A DNA stretch of 64,000 nt from Chitinophagaceae bacterium BSSC1 (GCA_002256435.1 NKJC01000002.1:163996-227995), one strand, 5' to 3'. Counted from the stretch's first letter, positions 15,353 to 26,244 are shown. Numbers and translations are program-made. Notes: generated from the letters alone by a model not told the origin.

Positions 15353-17703
15353 AACTTCAAATTCCAAGTAACGGATGGAATAATGGGAAAAAGCGAAACC
15401 TGTTTGGCCGATACCTTTAAATCTCCTGTTGCTGCACTCCCCTCTTGGTCATAATAAATAAAATAGGGATTCTGTCTACTATATATGTTGTAGATACTAA
15501 ATACCCAATTGCTATTGAATTTGCTATTTTCTTTTCTTTTGGGAGTATAGGTAGCAGCAAGATCAATTCTATGATATGCAGCCATTCTATAAGCGTTGAT
15601 TCTACTATATTCTTGAGTTAATACGCCTCCCACCAAATAGAATCTTTCGGGTACTGAAATGGCGGCTCCTGTGCCATACACAAAAACAGAAGACAATTTC
15701 CATTTGGCGTTGAGTTCATAATTGGCCACTACTGACAAATCATGTCTTCTATCATTTCTGCTTGGGTATTTTAACCCATCATTGAGTTCCTTGAATTGTC
15801 TCCAAGTCCAACTTAAGGTATATCCTACCCAACCCGTCAGTCTCCCTTTTACTTTGTTTATAAAAAACTCAGCACCATAACTCCATCCTTTTCCAAATAC
15901 AAATTCTTCTTCTGGATCTTTTAAAGAAGGCGTATATCCCTCTCTATATTCAATCTGATTTTCCATGGTTTTGTAATAGGCTTCCACAGAAGTTTCAAAC
16001 ATTCCTTCTTTCAAATTTTGAAAATAGCCAATGGCATATTGCCAACTCAATTGGGGTTGCACCCTTAAAGTACTAGGTACCCAAAGATCCGTTGGCAAAG
16101 TAGTTCCCGCATTGGTAACCAAGTGGATATACTGTAGATTATTGGTAATGGCTGCTTTCAAAGATGCATTGTCATTCAAGGTATATCTTAGGGTAGCCCT
16201 TGGCTCAAATCCCCCATAGGATTGAACGGTTTGCCCCTTGCTATAAACTACACTGTCTATCTTATTTCCATTAGCGTCTCTGATATAATTGGTATACCTA
16301 CCCACTTGCTGAAATTGGCTATAACGCAATCCTATATTCAGTTTCAACTTATTACTAACCTCCCAATCGTCTTGCAAATACAAGCCATATTCATTGGCAA
16401 ATTTTTTGGTGGCATTCTGGGGTGTAAACACTACAGAATCTTGATTACCACTCAGTACATTGGGCAAGAAAGTGTGAAAAGTGTATTGTGCGCCAAACTT
16501 GATTTTATGTTCCGGCGAGAGATAATAATCAAAATCAGTTTTGGCATTAAGGTCTCTAATGCCAGAAGAAAGGTTGATATTAAAATCATTTTGCTTGCCA
16601 TTGAGTGCAAACTGATAATCATTGTACACCAAGGTGGTATTTGAAAATAATTTCTTGTTGAATACATGATTCCACCTTAGGGTTGCAGTAGAATTGCCCC
16701 AAGGTATTTCTGTATTAAAAGATCGCTTGGCATTATTAAAATTGAATTTGTCTCGTCCAAAATAACCACTCAAATAGAGGTGGTCTTTTTCTGAAATTTC
16801 ATAATTCACTTTGGCATTCAAGTCATAGAAATAGTATCCAGAACCATAATAATCGCTGGTTTTCTTAATCAAAGGTTTGGCTATAGCATCCGCATATGTT
16901 CTTCTTGCAGAAATCATATAGGATCCCTTATTTTTTTTAATGGGTCCTTGAATAGAAAATCGCGAAGCTATTAAGCCAATCCCAAGATCTACCTGGGTTT
17001 TATTGGAATTCCCTTCTTTCATAGCAACATCTACAACAGAAGAAAGTCTACCTCCATATTGGGCCGGCATGCCACCTTTGATTAAACTAACATTTTTGAT
17101 AGCATCACTATTGAAAATAGAGAAAAAGCCAAATAAGTGGCCTGTATTATACACTACTGCATCGTCTAACAAAATCAGGTTTTGATCAGCCCCCCCACCT
17201 CGTACATAGAAACCAGCATTCCCTTCACCTGCATTTCTGACCCCTGGCATTAATTGCAAGGTTTTTAAAATATCAACTTCTCCCATAAAAGCTGGGATGG
17301 CTTTTGCCGTATTGATATTTAATTCAATCTTGCCCATTTGGGCTGTTTTCACTTGATTGTCTCTTCTTCTGGATACAACTGTTACATTGTTGATGGCATT
17401 TGCATTGGGAACCAATAGAATATTAAATGACTTATTTTCAGTTAGGTTAATGGTCCAAACCTTTGGTTGATATCCCACAAAAGTAGCCGCTAATTGGTAG
17501 CTCCCATTTTTCAAGGTGATGCTATAAAAACCATATTGATTGCTGGTCACCCCCTTTCCTTCTGATCTAATGGTCAAATTGGCTCCAATTAAAGATTCGC
17601 CAGATACACTATCGCGGATATAACCGTTTAATGTGAATTTGTCTTGTGCTAAACTGGGTATACTAAAAGATAAAATGAGTAATAATATAAGAATCCGGGC
17701 CAT
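15349..17703 (-). CDS. TonB-dependent receptor with carboxypeptidase-regulatory-like domain
   Basis: 784-residue outer-membrane transporter. Signal peptide (about 19 residues), CarboxypepD_reg-like beta-sandwich (FTLNGYIRDSVSGESLIGANL), plug domain with PGVRNAGEGNAGFYVRGGGADQNLILLDDAVVYN, then a 22-strand barrel ending in aromatic NLKF. No SusD gene is adjacent, so this is not a classic polysaccharide locus and may take up a small ligand; the substrate cannot be read from the sequence. The DUF3347 lipoprotein gene lies 45 bases upstream on the same strand and may be co-transcribed. Its stop codon shares TTAG with the convergent gene at 14093. Confidence 0.9.
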   Translation of the reverse strand: MARILILLLILSFSIPSLAQDKFTLNGYIRDSVSGESLIGANLTIRSEGKGVTSNQYGFYSITLKNGSYQLAATFVGYQPKVWTINLTENKSFNILLVPNANAINNVTVVSRRRDNQVKTAQMGKIELNINTAKAIPAFMGEVDILKTLQLMPGVRNAGEGNAGFYVRGGGADQNLILLDDAVVYNTGHLFGFFSIFNSDAIKNVSLIKGGMPAQYGGRLSSVVDVAMKEGNSNKTQVDLGIGLIASRFSIQGPIKKNKGSYMISARRTYADAIAKPLIKKTSDYYGSGYYFYDLNAKVNYEISEKDHLYLSGYFGRDKFNFNNAKRSFNTEIPWGNSTATLRWNHVFNKKLFSNTTLVYNDYQFALNGKQNDFNINLSSGIRDLNAKTDFDYYLSPEHKIKFGAQYTFHTFLPNVLSGNQDSVVFTPQNATKKFANEYGLYLQDDWEVSNKLKLNIGLRYSQFQQVGRYTNYIRDANGNKIDSVVYSKGQTVQSYGGFEPRATLRYTLNDNASLKAAITNNLQYIHLVTNAGTTLPTDLWVPSTLRVQPQLSWQYAIGYFQNLKEGMFETSVEAYYKTMENQIEYREGYTPSLKDPEEEFVFGKGWSYGAEFFINKVKGRLTGWVGYTLSWTWRQFKELNDGLKYPSRNDRRHDLSVVANYELNAKWKLSSVFVYGTGAAISVPERFYLVGGVLTQEYSRINAYRMAAYHRIDLAATYTPKRKENSKFNSNWVFSIYNIYSRQNPYFIYYDQEGSAATGDLKVSAKQVSLFPIIPSVTWNLKF

Positions 17704-17748
17704 GTTTTTCTAACAAATGAGTGAAGGCAAAGTTGTAGGTTTTACTAA

Positions 17749-18330
17749 TTAATTAGTAGTAAATGAAATTGTATCCTTGATTTCACCACAAATGGGTTTT
17801 ATACTTGGCTGATAAGGATTCATTACAATGGTCTGATCACTAATCCAAAAAGCCCCTTGGTCTTCAAAAGCCTTGTTACAATAAAATCGATACAATGGTT
17901 TCTGACTGAATTGTACGGTTCTGATTAAGTCATATAATTGATCACTGATCATTTGAAAAGACCTTCTTTTAGATAATAAATTGTTTTCTCCCAATAATCC
18001 TTGGGCTTCTGAAGAAATGCCATCTGAATAACTAAAAGCAGTTTGAACTAAATTAGAATCTGCCTGTAATTCACTGAGTTTTAAACTATCACTTGCCAAA
18101 ACAAGGGCCCTTGTAGCTTGGGCAATCCCACTGTCTTTTTCCGCCACTAATTGGTTTTTTAATTGCAAATAAGCCGTTAGTAAATTTCCAAAAGACTGGT
18201 CAAAAGCGGTGGAATGAGCCTTAAAAGACGTGCTTTTTGATTGATTACTGCCAGTTGCCCCGTTTTTGTCTGAGGGTTGTTGACAAGCCAAGCTACCTAG
18301 TACAATAAGGCAAAACAGGTATGTTTTCAT
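17749..18330 (-). CDS. DUF3347-like lipoprotein
   Basis: 193 residues from the ATG at 18330 (the longer frame opens with TTG). Lipoprotein signal with lipobox LGSLAC, then a helical domain (FGNLLTAYLQLKNQLV, ISDQLYDLIRTVQF) ending in YRFYCNKAFEDQGAFWISD and NPY...ICGEI, the conserved tail of DUF3347, here with the paired cysteines retained. DUF3347 is often found beside or fused to metal-efflux membrane fusion proteins; no such protein is near. Probably anchored in the periplasm or outer membrane. A receptor gene follows 45 bases downstream. Family call is from remembered patterns. Confidence 0.68.
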   Translation of the reverse strand: MKTYLFCLIVLGSLACQQPSDKNGATGSNQSKSTSFKAHSTAFDQSFGNLLTAYLQLKNQLVAEKDSGIAQATRALVLASDSLKLSELQADSNLVQTAFSYSDGISSEAQGLLGENNLLSKRRSFQMISDQLYDLIRTVQFSQKPLYRFYCNKAFEDQGAFWISDQTIVMNPYQPSIKPICGEIKDTISFTTN

Positions 18331-18389
18331 GTATTTTGATTGGAATTTCAAAAAAGTAGATAGATTTTATCAAGTAAAATTAATCCAAA

Positions 18390-18420
18390 TTGCATTGGCA
18401 GCAGATTGGGATTACCTTTG
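18390..18420 (+). promoter_or_regulatory. Bacteroidota promoter of the ABC-F gene
   Basis: TTG (18390-18392), 20 bases, TACCTTTG (18413-18420). Start expected near 18425, giving a leader of about 19 bases before the ATG at 18444. Confidence 0.68.
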
Positions 18421-18443
18421 CGCCCTTAAATAACTGTTAAGAG

Positions 18444-20387
18444 ATGTTGATAGGTCTGCAAAATGTTACGTTTGAATTTGGTGCAAGGGTCATAGTTGAA
18501 GACGCCACATGGCATATTCAGCCCGGCGATAGAGTTGGTCTAATTGGTTATAATGGTACTGGGAAGTCTACCCTTCTTAAAGTTTTAGTAGGAGAATATA
18601 CGCCTTCAAGGGGAACAGTAGAAAAAGGAAAAGACACTTCTATTGGTTATTTACACCAGGATCTTTTAAGTTTTGATACCAATGACAATATTACAGAAGT
18701 AGCTTTGAGTGCTTTTGAACGGGTTCGTCAATTAGAAAAGGAAATTGAAACACTGGGTATTGAACTTGAAAATGATTCTGAAAATGAAGCTCTTTTAATT
18801 AAATACACAGATGCCCTTCATGAATTAGATGTTTTGGATGGATACAATATTCACCACAAGGCTGAAGAAGTTTTACACGGACTTGGTTTTAGTAATGATG
18901 ATTTAGTCCGCCCTTACAAAGAATTTAGTGGAGGTTGGCGTATGCGGGTATTACTTGCCAAAATGATCTTGCAACAACCTGACGTGTTGTTAATGGATGA
19001 ACCTACCAACCACTTGGATTTACCATCTATTGAATGGCTAGAAAAATACTTATTGCATTATAAAGGCAGTGTAGTCATTGTGAGCCACGATAAATTCTTT
19101 TTAAATAGAATGGTAAACAAAATTGTGGAAGTTTATCAACAACAATTGCATATTTATACCGGAGACTATGAGTTTTATGAGCAGGAGAAAATGATTCGCA
19201 TAGACATGCAACAAAAAGCTTTCGAAAACCAACAAGATTATATTCGCCAACAAGAACGTTTTATTGAACGCTTTAAAGCCAAAGCTAGTAAAGCAGCACA
19301 AGCACAGAGTGTGCAGAAAAGACTGGATAAGATTGAAAAAATTGAAGATGTTCAACTGGAAAGACCAGATTTGAGAATCAATTTTCAATTAGACAAAGTT
19401 CCCGGCAAAACCTTGGTAACGCTCAAAGAAGTGAGTAAGAATTTTGGTAGAATTAATATTGTTGATCATACCAATGCCGAGATTGACCGCGGAGACAAAA
19501 TTGCTTTGATTGGAGCCAATGGTAAGGGTAAGTCAACCGTTTTACGAATGGTAGCTGGAACAGAATCCTTTACAGGAGAAAGGGTTTGGGGTCACAATGT
19601 AGAAGAAAGCTTTTATGCGCAGCACCAATTAGAGGCCCTAACCATGACCAATACCATTTTGGAAGAAATGCAATCCTGTGGTAGTAAAAAATCTGATGTT
19701 GAACTTAGAAGTTTAATGGGTGCCTTCTTATTTGGCGGAGACGATATTGACAAGAAAATCAGGGTCTTGAGTGGGGGTGAAAAAGCCCGTGTGGCATTGG
19801 CTAAAACCATTGTTAGTAAGGCGAATTTTTTAATTTTGGATGAACCTACCAACCACTTAGACATGCACTCTGTTGAATTATTAGCAGATGCATTGAACAA
19901 ATACGAAGGCAGTATTATCTTGGTTAGTCACGACCGATATTTTATCTCTAAAACTGCCAATAAGATTTGGGAAATTGTAGACAATCAAATCAAGGAGTTC
20001 AAGGGTACTTATCAAGAATGGGTAGAATGGAATGAGCGCATGGCTAAGAAAGAACAAGAAAATGCCCGTAATGAAGCCAAAATAGAAAAACCGGAACCCA
20101 AACCAGAACCTAAAAAGCAACAGCCAACAGGTCCTATTAATAAAGATTTGCAAAAGGAAGTACAGAAACAGCAAAAACTTTTGCAACAAATTGAAGCCAA
20201 TTTGAACAAGACCAAAGCAGAAAAACTAAGGATTGAAGCTGCAATGGGCGATCCAGCAAACTATGCTGATAGAAATAGATTTGTTCAATTAGAAGCAGAC
20301 TATAAGAAGGTGCAAACAGAATATAATAATCAGAATGCCGAATACGAAAAAGCATTTGAAAAATTGGTAGAATTAGAATCTGAATAA
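18444..20387 (+). CDS. ABC-F family ATPase
   Basis: 647 residues with two ABC domains and no membrane segments. First domain: Walker A GYNGTGKST near residue 36, signature FSGGWRMR, Walker B LLMDEPTNHLD. Second: Walker A GANGKGKST near 356, signature LSGGEKARVALA, Walker B LILDEPTNHLD. A linker lies between, and a charged C-terminal tail (KPEPKPEPKKQQ, then a coiled coil of about 80 residues) resembles Uup and some antibiotic-resistance ABC-F proteins. Acts on the ribosome or, like Uup, in DNA-branch handling. Uup, EttA-like and YdiF-like roles cannot be told apart here. Flanked by its own promoter and a strong terminator. Confidence 0.93.
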   Translation: MLIGLQNVTFEFGARVIVEDATWHIQPGDRVGLIGYNGTGKSTLLKVLVGEYTPSRGTVEKGKDTSIGYLHQDLLSFDTNDNITEVALSAFERVRQLEKEIETLGIELENDSENEALLIKYTDALHELDVLDGYNIHHKAEEVLHGLGFSNDDLVRPYKEFSGGWRMRVLLAKMILQQPDVLLMDEPTNHLDLPSIEWLEKYLLHYKGSVVIVSHDKFFLNRMVNKIVEVYQQQLHIYTGDYEFYEQEKMIRIDMQQKAFENQQDYIRQQERFIERFKAKASKAAQAQSVQKRLDKIEKIEDVQLERPDLRINFQLDKVPGKTLVTLKEVSKNFGRINIVDHTNAEIDRGDKIALIGANGKGKSTVLRMVAGTESFTGERVWGHNVEESFYAQHQLEALTMTNTILEEMQSCGSKKSDVELRSLMGAFLFGGDDIDKKIRVLSGGEKARVALAKTIVSKANFLILDEPTNHLDMHSVELLADALNKYEGSIILVSHDRYFISKTANKIWEIVDNQIKEFKGTYQEWVEWNERMAKKEQENARNEAKIEKPEPKPEPKKQQPTGPINKDLQKEVQKQQKLLQQIEANLNKTKAEKLRIEAAMGDPANYADRNRFVQLEADYKKVQTEYNNQNAEYEKAFEKLVELESE

Positions 20388-20413
20388 AACATTGTTGAAT
20401 ATCATTTTTTGAG

Positions 20414-20447
20414 GAAGCCCGAACTTTTTAGTTTGGGCTTCTTTTTT
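20414..20447 (+). terminator. intrinsic terminator after the ABC-F gene
   Basis: An 11-bp stem GAAGCCCGAAC/GTTTGGGCTTC (20414-20424 with 20431-20441, one G-T pair), 6-base loop and six T. It lies 27 bases after the stop. Confidence 0.93.
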
Positions 20448-20503
20448 GAATAGCTATTTATTATATTTAGTACTGGATAATATAATTCCCAAAACCTCTT
20501 TTG

Positions 20504-22321
20504 ATGAAAAAAGTTTTCTTGTTGTGGCTATTGTTGTTGATTACCCAAATAGGTGTTTTTGGCCAAATTCAAAATACAATTATTACCAATTCTGATAGTG
20601 TTGTACAAAAGAAACTGAATAATACTTCTCAACATTTATTGGATCTTGCCCTAGAAAGATTTAAGGACTCTTTGAGAAAAAATGAACTAGAAAGGGAAAT
20701 TTCTTTACTTAAACAAAACGAACTGGGTAAAAAGACAGCTTTAAATAACCAGTTATTAAAAATCAAATATGACGATAGTCTTAAGCATAATCTGCAAATG
20801 AAAACGATTGATAGTTTGCGTAAAACTGTCAAAGGGTTTCCTGTTGCACCATTTAAAGACACACTTTTTTGGATTTTTCATAGACTTGGAGAATTATCAG
20901 CAAGTGAAAGAGCTATTGCCATCACAAAAAGAATTCAATCCATTGCAGAAGGCATCAATTATAGTAAAGACAGTTTTAAAATAGAACAAAGTGTAACAGT
21001 GACTGATCTTTTCTACGGAAAGAAACTGGTAATGAGCGTTGTTGCAGAAGATGCTTTATGGAACAATATGCAAATTATTCAACTGGCTAATCATAATCAG
21101 AATATTATCCAAAAAGCAGTATCCGATTATGTTTCCCTTTATAGTTTACAAAATAAGTTAAAAAGAATAGGACTAATCATGCTGGTCTTGTTTTTAATGG
21201 GTGGTCTTATCTTTCTAATAAAAAAACTTTTTCACTATAGTAGAAAATGGATTATCCAGCATTTAGAAAAAGGAATCAATGGCATTAAAATCAAATCTTA
21301 TACACTTTTAAATAGTAATCAAGAAGCCTTACTACTACTACGTTTAAACAAATTGTTGCATTGGGCATTTATTTTGTTTGCCATTTACTTAACACTGCCT
21401 TTGGCATTTAGTATTCTTCCATGGACAAAAGATATTGCTGAAAAATTGCTAAGTTTTATTACAGACCCAATGGGAAAAATATTAATTTCTATTTGGGATT
21501 ACCTACCCAATTTATTTACCATTATAGTCCTTGTAACCATCATTGTTTATATTAGAAAAGGGTTCCACTTCCTTAGTAAAGAAATTGAAAATGGGGTATT
21601 AAAAATTGATGGATTTTACAAAGATTGGGCAAAACCTACCTATCAAATTATTAGCATCTTATTGTTTGCTTTTTTAATCATAGTAATTTTCCCTTATTTA
21701 CCGGGGTCAGAAAGTCCCGTATTTAAAGGGGTTTCTGTTTTTATTGGGCTATTATTCACTTTTGGTTCTACAGGCTCCTTAAGCAATATTATTTCAGGTT
21801 TAGTGTTAACCTACACTCGTGCTTTTAAAATTGGAGATCGAGTAAAAATTGGAGAAACAAATGGAGATGTGATTGAAAAGTCACTTTTGGTTACAAGAAT
21901 AAGAACAATCAAAAATGAAATTATATCCATTCCCAATTCTAATGTCATGAATAGCCATACAACCAATTATAGTGCAGAGGTTAGAGATGGGAATGGATTG
22001 ATTTTGCATACTACGGTAACTATTGGATATGACGCAGCTTGGGAAACAGTACATCAATTACTAATAAAAGCAGCCCTATCCACTGAAGGAATCAGCCAAA
22101 CACCAATACCCTTTGTTCTACAAACTAGTTTGGATGACTTTTTTGTAAGCTATCAAATTAACGCATTTACATTTCTGCCTAATCAACAAGCCGTTACTTA
22201 TTCCAATCTGCACATACAAATTCAAGAATCATTTAATGAAGCTGGAGTTGAAATTATGTCTCCACACTATAACGCTATTAGAGATGGGAATGCTAAAACA
22301 ACCCCACTAAAAAGAAATTAA
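20504..22321 (+). CDS. MscS-family mechanosensitive ion channel
   Basis: 605 residues from the ATG at 20504. Signal peptide, a hydrophilic region to about residue 215 with heptad-like helices (SLLKQNELGKKTALNNQLLKIK), then five hydrophobic segments and the MscS core: the pore helix SVFIGLLFTFGSTGSLSNIISGLVLTYTRAFKIGDRVKI and beta domain EKSLLVTRIRTIKNEIISIPNS. This large-periplasmic-domain layout is like the MscK/YbdG class. Releases solutes on hypo-osmotic shock. No close operon partner upstream; the SulP gene follows 100 bases later. Confidence 0.9.
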   Translation: MKKVFLLWLLLLITQIGVFGQIQNTIITNSDSVVQKKLNNTSQHLLDLALERFKDSLRKNELEREISLLKQNELGKKTALNNQLLKIKYDDSLKHNLQMKTIDSLRKTVKGFPVAPFKDTLFWIFHRLGELSASERAIAITKRIQSIAEGINYSKDSFKIEQSVTVTDLFYGKKLVMSVVAEDALWNNMQIIQLANHNQNIIQKAVSDYVSLYSLQNKLKRIGLIMLVLFLMGGLIFLIKKLFHYSRKWIIQHLEKGINGIKIKSYTLLNSNQEALLLLRLNKLLHWAFILFAIYLTLPLAFSILPWTKDIAEKLLSFITDPMGKILISIWDYLPNLFTIIVLVTIIVYIRKGFHFLSKEIENGVLKIDGFYKDWAKPTYQIISILLFAFLIIVIFPYLPGSESPVFKGVSVFIGLLFTFGSTGSLSNIISGLVLTYTRAFKIGDRVKIGETNGDVIEKSLLVTRIRTIKNEIISIPNSNVMNSHTTNYSAEVRDGNGLILHTTVTIGYDAAWETVHQLLIKAALSTEGISQTPIPFVLQTSLDDFFVSYQINAFTFLPNQQAVTYSNLHIQIQESFNEAGVEIMSPHYNAIRDGNAKTTPLKRN

Positions 22322-22421
22322 AGCCATAATTCCGAATACAACCATTTATCATGTTTTCTCTCTCCCATAACCGGTAAATTTGTAAAAACGAAAATTGAGT
22401 AGAAAGCTGAAATATTACAGA

Positions 22422-23945
22422 ATGGTTTGGCTCAAGCACGACTTGGCTGCTGGACTTTCTGTTTTTTTTGTAGCCCTACCCCTCTGTTTGGGTATTGCTT
22501 TAGCTTCTGGAGCGCCATTGTATGCAGGATTACTTTCTGGAATTATTGGTGGTATTGTTGTTTCATTTATTAGTGGTTCTGACCTAGGGGTTTCTGGCCC
22601 AGCTGCAGGCTTAACCACTTTGGTTGCGGCAACAATTGTTTCTGCCGGTGATTATCGGGTTTTTCTTTTATCCGTTTTAATAGCTGGAGCTTTTCAATTA
22701 TTGCTTGGTTTATTGAAACTGGGAACCATTGCCAGTTTTTTTCCATCGGCCGTAATCAAGGGTATGCTTGCGGCTATTGGTATTATTTTGGTCTCTAAAC
22801 AAATCCCTATTGCTTTAGGCTATGATCAACCCGATTTTTGGAACAGTGGATTCCTACATTTATTCTCAAATACACAAATACTAGGCAATCTTGCTCAATT
22901 CAAACTGCATGTTACGGCAGGGGCAGTGATCATCAGTATAATTTCTTTAATGCTATTAATCAGCTTTCAATTTCCAATTGTCAAGAAAAAAGTCCCACTT
23001 CCACCTGCCTTGATTGTAGTGGTAATTGGGGTATTGGTCAACTGGGGATTTTCTCAATTTGCCATTCAACATAGTTTGAAATCAACTCAACTGGTCAACA
23101 TTTCTTCCAATTTGATTTCAGGAATTGTTTTTCCTGATTTGAGCAAACTGTTCCAGTCTGCTGACATTTGGAAAAATGGATTAACCATTGGTATGCTAGC
23201 TTCCCTAGAAACACTTTTATGTGTTGAAGCCATTGATAAATTAGATGTAAGAAACCGGATTACACCAGTAAACAGAGAACTTATTGCCCAAGGTATTGGA
23301 AATATCTGTTGTGGTTTACTTGGGGCCATTCCCATGACAGCTGTAATTGTAAGAGGTGCCGCCAATATTGATGCAGGAGGAAGGACCAAATTATCATCTT
23401 TTACACATGGCTTATTTTTATTACTTAGTGTAATGCTGATTCCATTTATACTGAACCTCATTCCATATGCTGCATTGTCTGCCATTTTATTAATCACGGG
23501 TTATAATTTAACCAGGCCCAAACTATTCCGCAATATGTGGAGTTTGGGGTGGAAACAATTTGCTCCTTTTTTAATTACTATTTTAGTGATTTTGGCTACT
23601 GATTTACTCATAGGTGTAATGATTGGACTACTGATTTCTATTTACTTTATTATTCAAAATAATTTCAAAACCGAATATCGGATCGTAAAAACAAGAAAGC
23701 ATATTACCGATGTATACCATATTAGTTTGAACAGCAATGTTACCTTTCTAAACAAAGTAAAACTGCGTAATGCTTTGGATCAAATACCTGAATATTCGGT
23801 ATTAACCATTGATGGAAGCAATACCCATTTTATTGACTATGACATTCTTGAAATGATTAGCGCTTTTCATAATAAGGCTCATTTAAAGCATATTGAAATG
23901 CATTTAATCAATATAGAACTAGTAAATGTTACAGCGGTTCACTAA
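22422..23945 (+). CDS. SulP family anion transporter
   Basis: About 507 residues from the ATG at 22422; an alternative TTG at 22395 would add 9. Starts with LKHDLAAGLSVFFVALPLCLGIALASGAP, the typical SulP opening, then ten or more membrane segments, with SDLGVSGPAAGLTTL and the family motif GIGNICCGLLGAIPMTAVIVRGAAN. A C-terminal STAS-like domain is present but short (YSVLTIDGSNTHFIDYDILEMI). SulP proteins carry sulfate, bicarbonate or other anions by exchange or sodium symport. No carbonic anhydrase or sulfur gene is adjacent to fix the substrate. Followed at 47 bases by purE. Confidence 0.9.
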   Translation: MVWLKHDLAAGLSVFFVALPLCLGIALASGAPLYAGLLSGIIGGIVVSFISGSDLGVSGPAAGLTTLVAATIVSAGDYRVFLLSVLIAGAFQLLLGLLKLGTIASFFPSAVIKGMLAAIGIILVSKQIPIALGYDQPDFWNSGFLHLFSNTQILGNLAQFKLHVTAGAVIISIISLMLLISFQFPIVKKKVPLPPALIVVVIGVLVNWGFSQFAIQHSLKSTQLVNISSNLISGIVFPDLSKLFQSADIWKNGLTIGMLASLETLLCVEAIDKLDVRNRITPVNRELIAQGIGNICCGLLGAIPMTAVIVRGAANIDAGGRTKLSSFTHGLFLLLSVMLIPFILNLIPYAALSAILLITGYNLTRPKLFRNMWSLGWKQFAPFLITILVILATDLLIGVMIGLLISIYFIIQNNFKTEYRIVKTRKHITDVYHISLNSNVTFLNKVKLRNALDQIPEYSVLTIDGSNTHFIDYDILEMISAFHNKAHLKHIEMHLINIELVNVTAVH

Positions 23946-23992
23946 ATTAGTGCAATCACATTTTTTGTATCTTGCACCAACAAGCAACAACA

Positions 23993-24520
23993 ATGGAAAA
24001 TAAAACAGCACTGGTTGGAATTGTAATGGGTAGTGACAGTGATTTAAAAATCATGCAAGACGCCGCCAATATTTTGACCCAGTTTTCTATCCCCTTTGAA
24101 TTAACCGTTGTTTCTGCCCACCGTACTCCTTTGAGAATGGTTGAATATGCTCAAACAGCCAAAGACAGAGGATTGAAAATTATCATTGCTGGTGCTGGTG
24201 GTGCTGCACATTTACCTGGTATGATTGCGGCTATTACAAGTTTACCCGTAATTGGGGTGCCTATTAAGTCTTCCAATTCCATAGATGGATGGGACTCTAT
24301 CTTGTCAATTTTACAAATGCCCAATGGTGTTCCCGTAGCAACTGTGGCTTTAAATGCTGCTAAAAATGCAGGAATATTGGCAACTGAAATAATTGGCGCT
24401 TTTGATCAAAAAACTGGGGAAACTATCATTGCTTATAAAGCGGCCATGCTTGCAGAGGTAGAAGTGAAAATTAAAAATTTACAACAGGATTGGCCAAATG
24501 ATTTTGACAAAAAGGATTAG
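23993..24520 (+). CDS. purE: N5-carboxyaminoimidazole ribonucleotide mutase
   Basis: Purine synthesis: converts N5-CAIR to CAIR. 175 residues from the ATG at 23993 (a longer frame opens with TTG 7 codons earlier). Class I PurE motifs [42 protein letters not shown] and [27 protein letters not shown] are all present, including the catalytic His of SAHRTP. purK, usually next to it, is not in the window. The stop overlaps the stop of the convergent bshC (TTAG, 24517-24520). Confidence 0.97.
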   Translation: MENKTALVGIVMGSDSDLKIMQDAANILTQFSIPFELTVVSAHRTPLRMVEYAQTAKDRGLKIIIAGAGGAAHLPGMIAAITSLPVIGVPIKSSNSIDGWDSILSILQMPNGVPVATVALNAAKNAGILATEIIGAFDQKTGETIIAYKAAMLAEVEVKIKNLQQDWPNDFDKKD

Positions 24521-26118
24521 TCTTTTACAATCACTGTAAAGTTCATAGAAAGCGCTGGAGAAGCTTGATACATCATTTGCATCCATGATTTTCCAAATGT
24601 TCCATAAAATGTGGCCATATTCAATACTCGCTCTTGCAAAGAATTGCCAGGAAACAAGGCAGTTTTCAATCCAGTAATTTGCCTTGCAGCGGTTTCATGC
24701 TGTAATCTTTCTGCTCTTAAGATTTTTTTCTCCAATTCCTTCAAACGCTTGGCTGACTTGGTTTGCAAAGCAGCAACATGTGCTACCAAAGTTGTATCCA
24801 CTTTTGCAACTACTGTTTTAAGTTGTTCATATACCAAACTAATGGATTCCATTTCAGCACCTATTTCTAACTGATGTTGTGTTAGCTTTTTTACATGTAG
24901 GTTCAATAAGTTAAATCCATTTTGAAACAGGGCTTCTACACTAATGTCTAAGCGCTTCATTTGCTGGAATTGTGTACCAGATATTTGTAAGAAGGAATTT
25001 CTTAGTATCAATACAGGATAAGGAATACCCACTTTTTCAAAAACCGATTTTAATTCTAGCCAATAAGCTAGTTCTCCACCGCCGCCAATAAAGGCAATAT
25101 TGGGTAGCACTGTTTCTTGAAAACCGCCTCTTAAAATAACGTTGGCACTAAATCTTTCAGGATGGTCTTTTAATTCAGAAAGGATTTCTGCTTGGGTAAA
25201 TTGAAGGCCCAGTGCTTTCACCTCATATACATCGCCCAGCAATTCTATCCTTTCCCTTTTGTCATCAATCAAATAAAAAAGGTTAATGTCTCTTCCTCCA
25301 GCCTGAACTTTATAATGTTCTTCTAATGCTTTTGTAGTAAGAGCAACTGATTGCTGTGAAAAACCTTCCAGTAATTCTTTTTCAATGACCGATTGATAGG
25401 CTGATTTTAAATGGGGATTGTCTGGAATTAATACCACCACTCCAAAATCAGCAAACAATTGGTTAACCAAATCTAATGTAGCCATTTGAATTTGGCGCCC
25501 CTCTTGATAGCATTGCTTGAATAGGGCTATCAATTCTATACCATGTTCTAGTACCCCAATCTGACCTTCAATTGCATGGATCAATTGTAAAAAAGGCTTA
25601 TCTACTTTCATTCTACCAACGGCACCCGTTTGTTTGGTATTCCATTTTAAAGCAGCACCCCCAACATTAAGTGACCCTATTTCATCCAAATCTGCGTCCT
25701 CACTTCCCATATAATACACGGGAACAAAATTGTTCTCAGGCATTTCAGCAGATAAATATTCCGCCAATTTGACGGTGTGCAGGATCTTATAGATAAAATA
25801 AAGTGGCCCAGTAAAAATATTGGGTTGGTGGGCCGTGGTAATAGTAAAAGTATTTTCGGCTAGTAATGCAGCTATATTCTTTTGGGTTTTAGCTGACAAT
25901 TCTAATCCTCTGTATTGTTCCTGTAATTGTTCTACCAATAATGTTCTGGGAGTGGCAAATTGCTTTCTGGCTGCTATAGCATCCTTGATTCCATCAACAG
26001 TAGGAAGGTGTTGGTAAAATGGTCTAAGAGTATCTGCGCCAGAAAGATAATCCGAAACGATTTTGGAAAAATATCCTGTGCTATCGTAAGACAAACTGAA
26101 TTGGTCAAAATCGCTCAT
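24517..26118 (-). CDS. bshC: bacillithiol biosynthesis cysteine-adding enzyme BshC
   Basis: Catalyses addition of cysteine to glucosaminyl-malate, the last step of bacillithiol synthesis. The 533-residue protein matches BshC in length and key blocks: [18 protein letters not shown] near residue 94, [16 protein letters not shown], a long coiled-coil segment at about 385-485, and the C-terminal [20 protein letters not shown]. The catalytic residues cannot be pointed to with confidence. It is a single gene on the minus strand, convergent with purE (4-base overlap) and separate from bshB1, brx and ypdA elsewhere in the window. bshA is not seen. Confidence 0.93.
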   Translation of the reverse strand: MSDFDQFSLSYDSTGYFSKIVSDYLSGADTLRPFYQHLPTVDGIKDAIAARKQFATPRTLLVEQLQEQYRGLELSAKTQKNIAALLAENTFTITTAHQPNIFTGPLYFIYKILHTVKLAEYLSAEMPENNFVPVYYMGSEDADLDEIGSLNVGGAALKWNTKQTGAVGRMKVDKPFLQLIHAIEGQIGVLEHGIELIALFKQCYQEGRQIQMATLDLVNQLFADFGVVVLIPDNPHLKSAYQSVIEKELLEGFSQQSVALTTKALEEHYKVQAGGRDINLFYLIDDKRERIELLGDVYEVKALGLQFTQAEILSELKDHPERFSANVILRGGFQETVLPNIAFIGGGGELAYWLELKSVFEKVGIPYPVLILRNSFLQISGTQFQQMKRLDISVEALFQNGFNLLNLHVKKLTQHQLEIGAEMESISLVYEQLKTVVAKVDTTLVAHVAALQTKSAKRLKELEKKILRAERLQHETAARQITGLKTALFPGNSLQERVLNMATFYGTFGKSWMQMMYQASPALSMNFTVIVKD

Positions 26119-26244
26119 AGGGAATAAAAATACAATTTACTGTAAACAAATCCTTCCATTCATACAATTTCCAAATAGAATGGTTCATTTACAGCAAACT
26201 ATGGGCCAACTATGTAGTGGCAGATATTATTTGCTACCAAATTA

